NCBI GenBank assembly: GCA_903831165.1
Contig: CAIKWV010000200.1
Span: 1-7,611, forward strand
From: an uncultured cyanobacterium
Lineage (GTDB): Bacteria > Cyanobacteriota > Cyanobacteriia > PCC-6307 > Cyanobiaceae
Direction of reading: 5' to 3'
DNA: 7,611 nt
Part shown: positions 7,103 to 7,611 of the stretch, in pieces
Layout: each line of letters begins with the position of its first letter
Position numbering within the stretch: the stretch's first letter is position 1
Notes under the pieces: model-generated
What the model saw: only the letters and a program-made list of their open reading frames with translations
What the model was told of the DNA's origin: nothing
Database searches by the model: none
Made by a program: the position numbers and the translations under genes

Positions 7103-7124
7103 CGGGCTGGCTTGCTGGCGGGGC

Positions 7125-7611
7125 TCAGGCGGTCTGGGTCATCGCCGCCACCTCAGCGGCGAAATCGGACTTCTGCACCTCGATGCCCTCACCCAGGGTG
7201 TAACGGGTGAAGCGGCGCACCTGAATGTTTTCACCGGTCTTGCCGGCGGCCTGTTTGACCATTTCACCCACCGTGATCGTGTTGTCCCGGATGAAGGCCT
7301 GCTCCAGCAGGGCCAGTTCCTTGAGACGCTTGCCGATGCGACCCTCGACGATCTTCACCTTCATCGCTTCGGGCTTGCCGGAGAGGTCGTCACGACCCAT
7401 TTCGATCGCCTTCTCGCGATCGGCGACGGCCGCAGGAATCTCCTCGGTGCTGACGTATTCGACGTTGGGGCAGGCCGCGATCTGCATGGCGACGTTGCGC
7501 ACCAGCTCCTGGAACAGCTCGCCGCGGGCGACAAAGTCGGTTTCGCAGTTCACTTCGACCAGCACGCCGACCCGGGCGCCGGTGTGGATGTAGCTGCCGA
7601 CAGCGCCTTCA
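7125..7611 (-). CDS. tsf: Elongation factor Ts, C-terminal part
   Basis: EF-Ts catalyses GDP/GTP exchange on EF-Tu during translation elongation. The window holds the last 161 residues. The frame stays open to the window edge (base 7610 is the first base of the first complete codon), so the GTG at 7565 is an internal valine (GVLVEVNCE) and not a start. The EF-Ts signature [11 protein letters not shown] is present, preceded by [11 protein letters not shown] as in cyanobacterial and plastid proteins. The end, [19 protein letters not shown], is also typical of the short cyanobacterial form of about 220 residues. The missing N-terminus of about 60 residues should hold the UBA-like domain that contacts EF-Tu. 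The usual upstream partner is rpsB, expected just beyond the right edge. The unknown gene follows after 22 nt. Confidence 0.96.
   Translation of the reverse strand, partial: EGAVGSYIHTGARVGVLVEVNCETDFVARGELFQELVRNVAMQIAACPNVEYVSTEEIPAAVADREKAIEMGRDDLSGKPEAMKVKIVEGRIGKRLKELALLEQAFIRDNTITVGEMVKQAAGKTGENIQVRRFTRYTLGEGIEVQKSDFAAEVAAMTQTA

Larger units (their letters stand above)
2382..7611 (-). other. Probable operon tsf - unknown - recG - ddpX
   Basis: Four minus-strand genes follow each other with gaps of 22 nt, an overlap or short gap (depending on the recG start) and 3 nt. No hairpin followed by a T-run is visible at any internal junction, and no gap is large enough for a full promoter. This suggests one transcript entering from the right, probably from an rpsB-tsf promoter outside the window. 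Internal promoters inside coding sequence cannot be excluded. Confidence 0.6.

Noticed and set aside
7103..7124. GCCAGCAAGCCAGC in the gap after tsf as a possible terminator
   Set aside because: It is a short direct repeat and not an inverted one, so it cannot form a hairpin.
7563..7565. GTG as a start for a 146-residue EF-Ts
   Set aside because: The frame continues upstream with typical EF-Ts sequence ([11 protein letters not shown]) to the window edge, so this codon is an internal valine.
1..7611. CRISPR arrays, tRNA/rRNA genes, insertion sequences, toxin-antitoxin or defence genes
   Set aside because: No regularly spaced repeats, cloverleaf patterns, terminal inverted repeats or transposase/nuclease motifs were seen. 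The window is filled by housekeeping genes.

Overview
The window looks like ordinary chromosomal DNA from a GC-rich unicellular picocyanobacterium of the Cyanobium/Synechococcus type. Three things point there. The sulfite reductase is of the ferredoxin-dependent type. RecG carries a long N-terminal extension of the cyanobacterial kind. The HIP1 core CGATCG is over-represented, with one full HIP1 octamer inside sir. I see no insertion sequences, tRNA or rRNA genes, CRISPR arrays or phage genes. Nearly every base is coding, and the largest gene-free gap is 132 bp.

Left part (1-2406): the 5' end of glyS (glycyl-tRNA synthetase beta subunit, minus strand, cut by the window edge) is divergent from sir (ferredoxin-sulfite reductase, plus strand). 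The gap between them is 132 bp and holds several TTCG/CGAA dyads that look like an operator. The sir stop codon overlaps by 4 nt the GTG start of a small gene for a probably exported, proline-rich protein of unknown function with two cysteines.

Right part (2382-7611, all minus strand): reading in the direction of transcription, the order is tsf (elongation factor Ts, N-terminus outside the window), an unknown 486-residue protein with an acidic disordered middle and a basic coiled-coil end, recG (branched-DNA helicase), and a VanX/DdpX-type D-Ala-D-Ala dipeptidase. Junctions are tight: 22 nt, an overlap or short gap that depends on the recG start, and 3 nt. This makes one translation/repair/cell-wall operon likely. 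Its last gene overlaps the plus-strand sir unit tail-to-tail by 25 bp, so there is no intergenic space for a terminator.

Functionally this is mostly housekeeping: sulfur assimilation (sir), tRNA charging (glyS), translation elongation (tsf), replication-fork rescue (recG) and peptidoglycan dipeptide turnover (ddpX). The least explained items are the unknown gene between tsf and recG, the C8 run at the junction of that gene with recG, the small exported protein coupled to sir, and the dyads upstream of sir. I found no convincing evidence for a wholly new system such as defence or mobile DNA.
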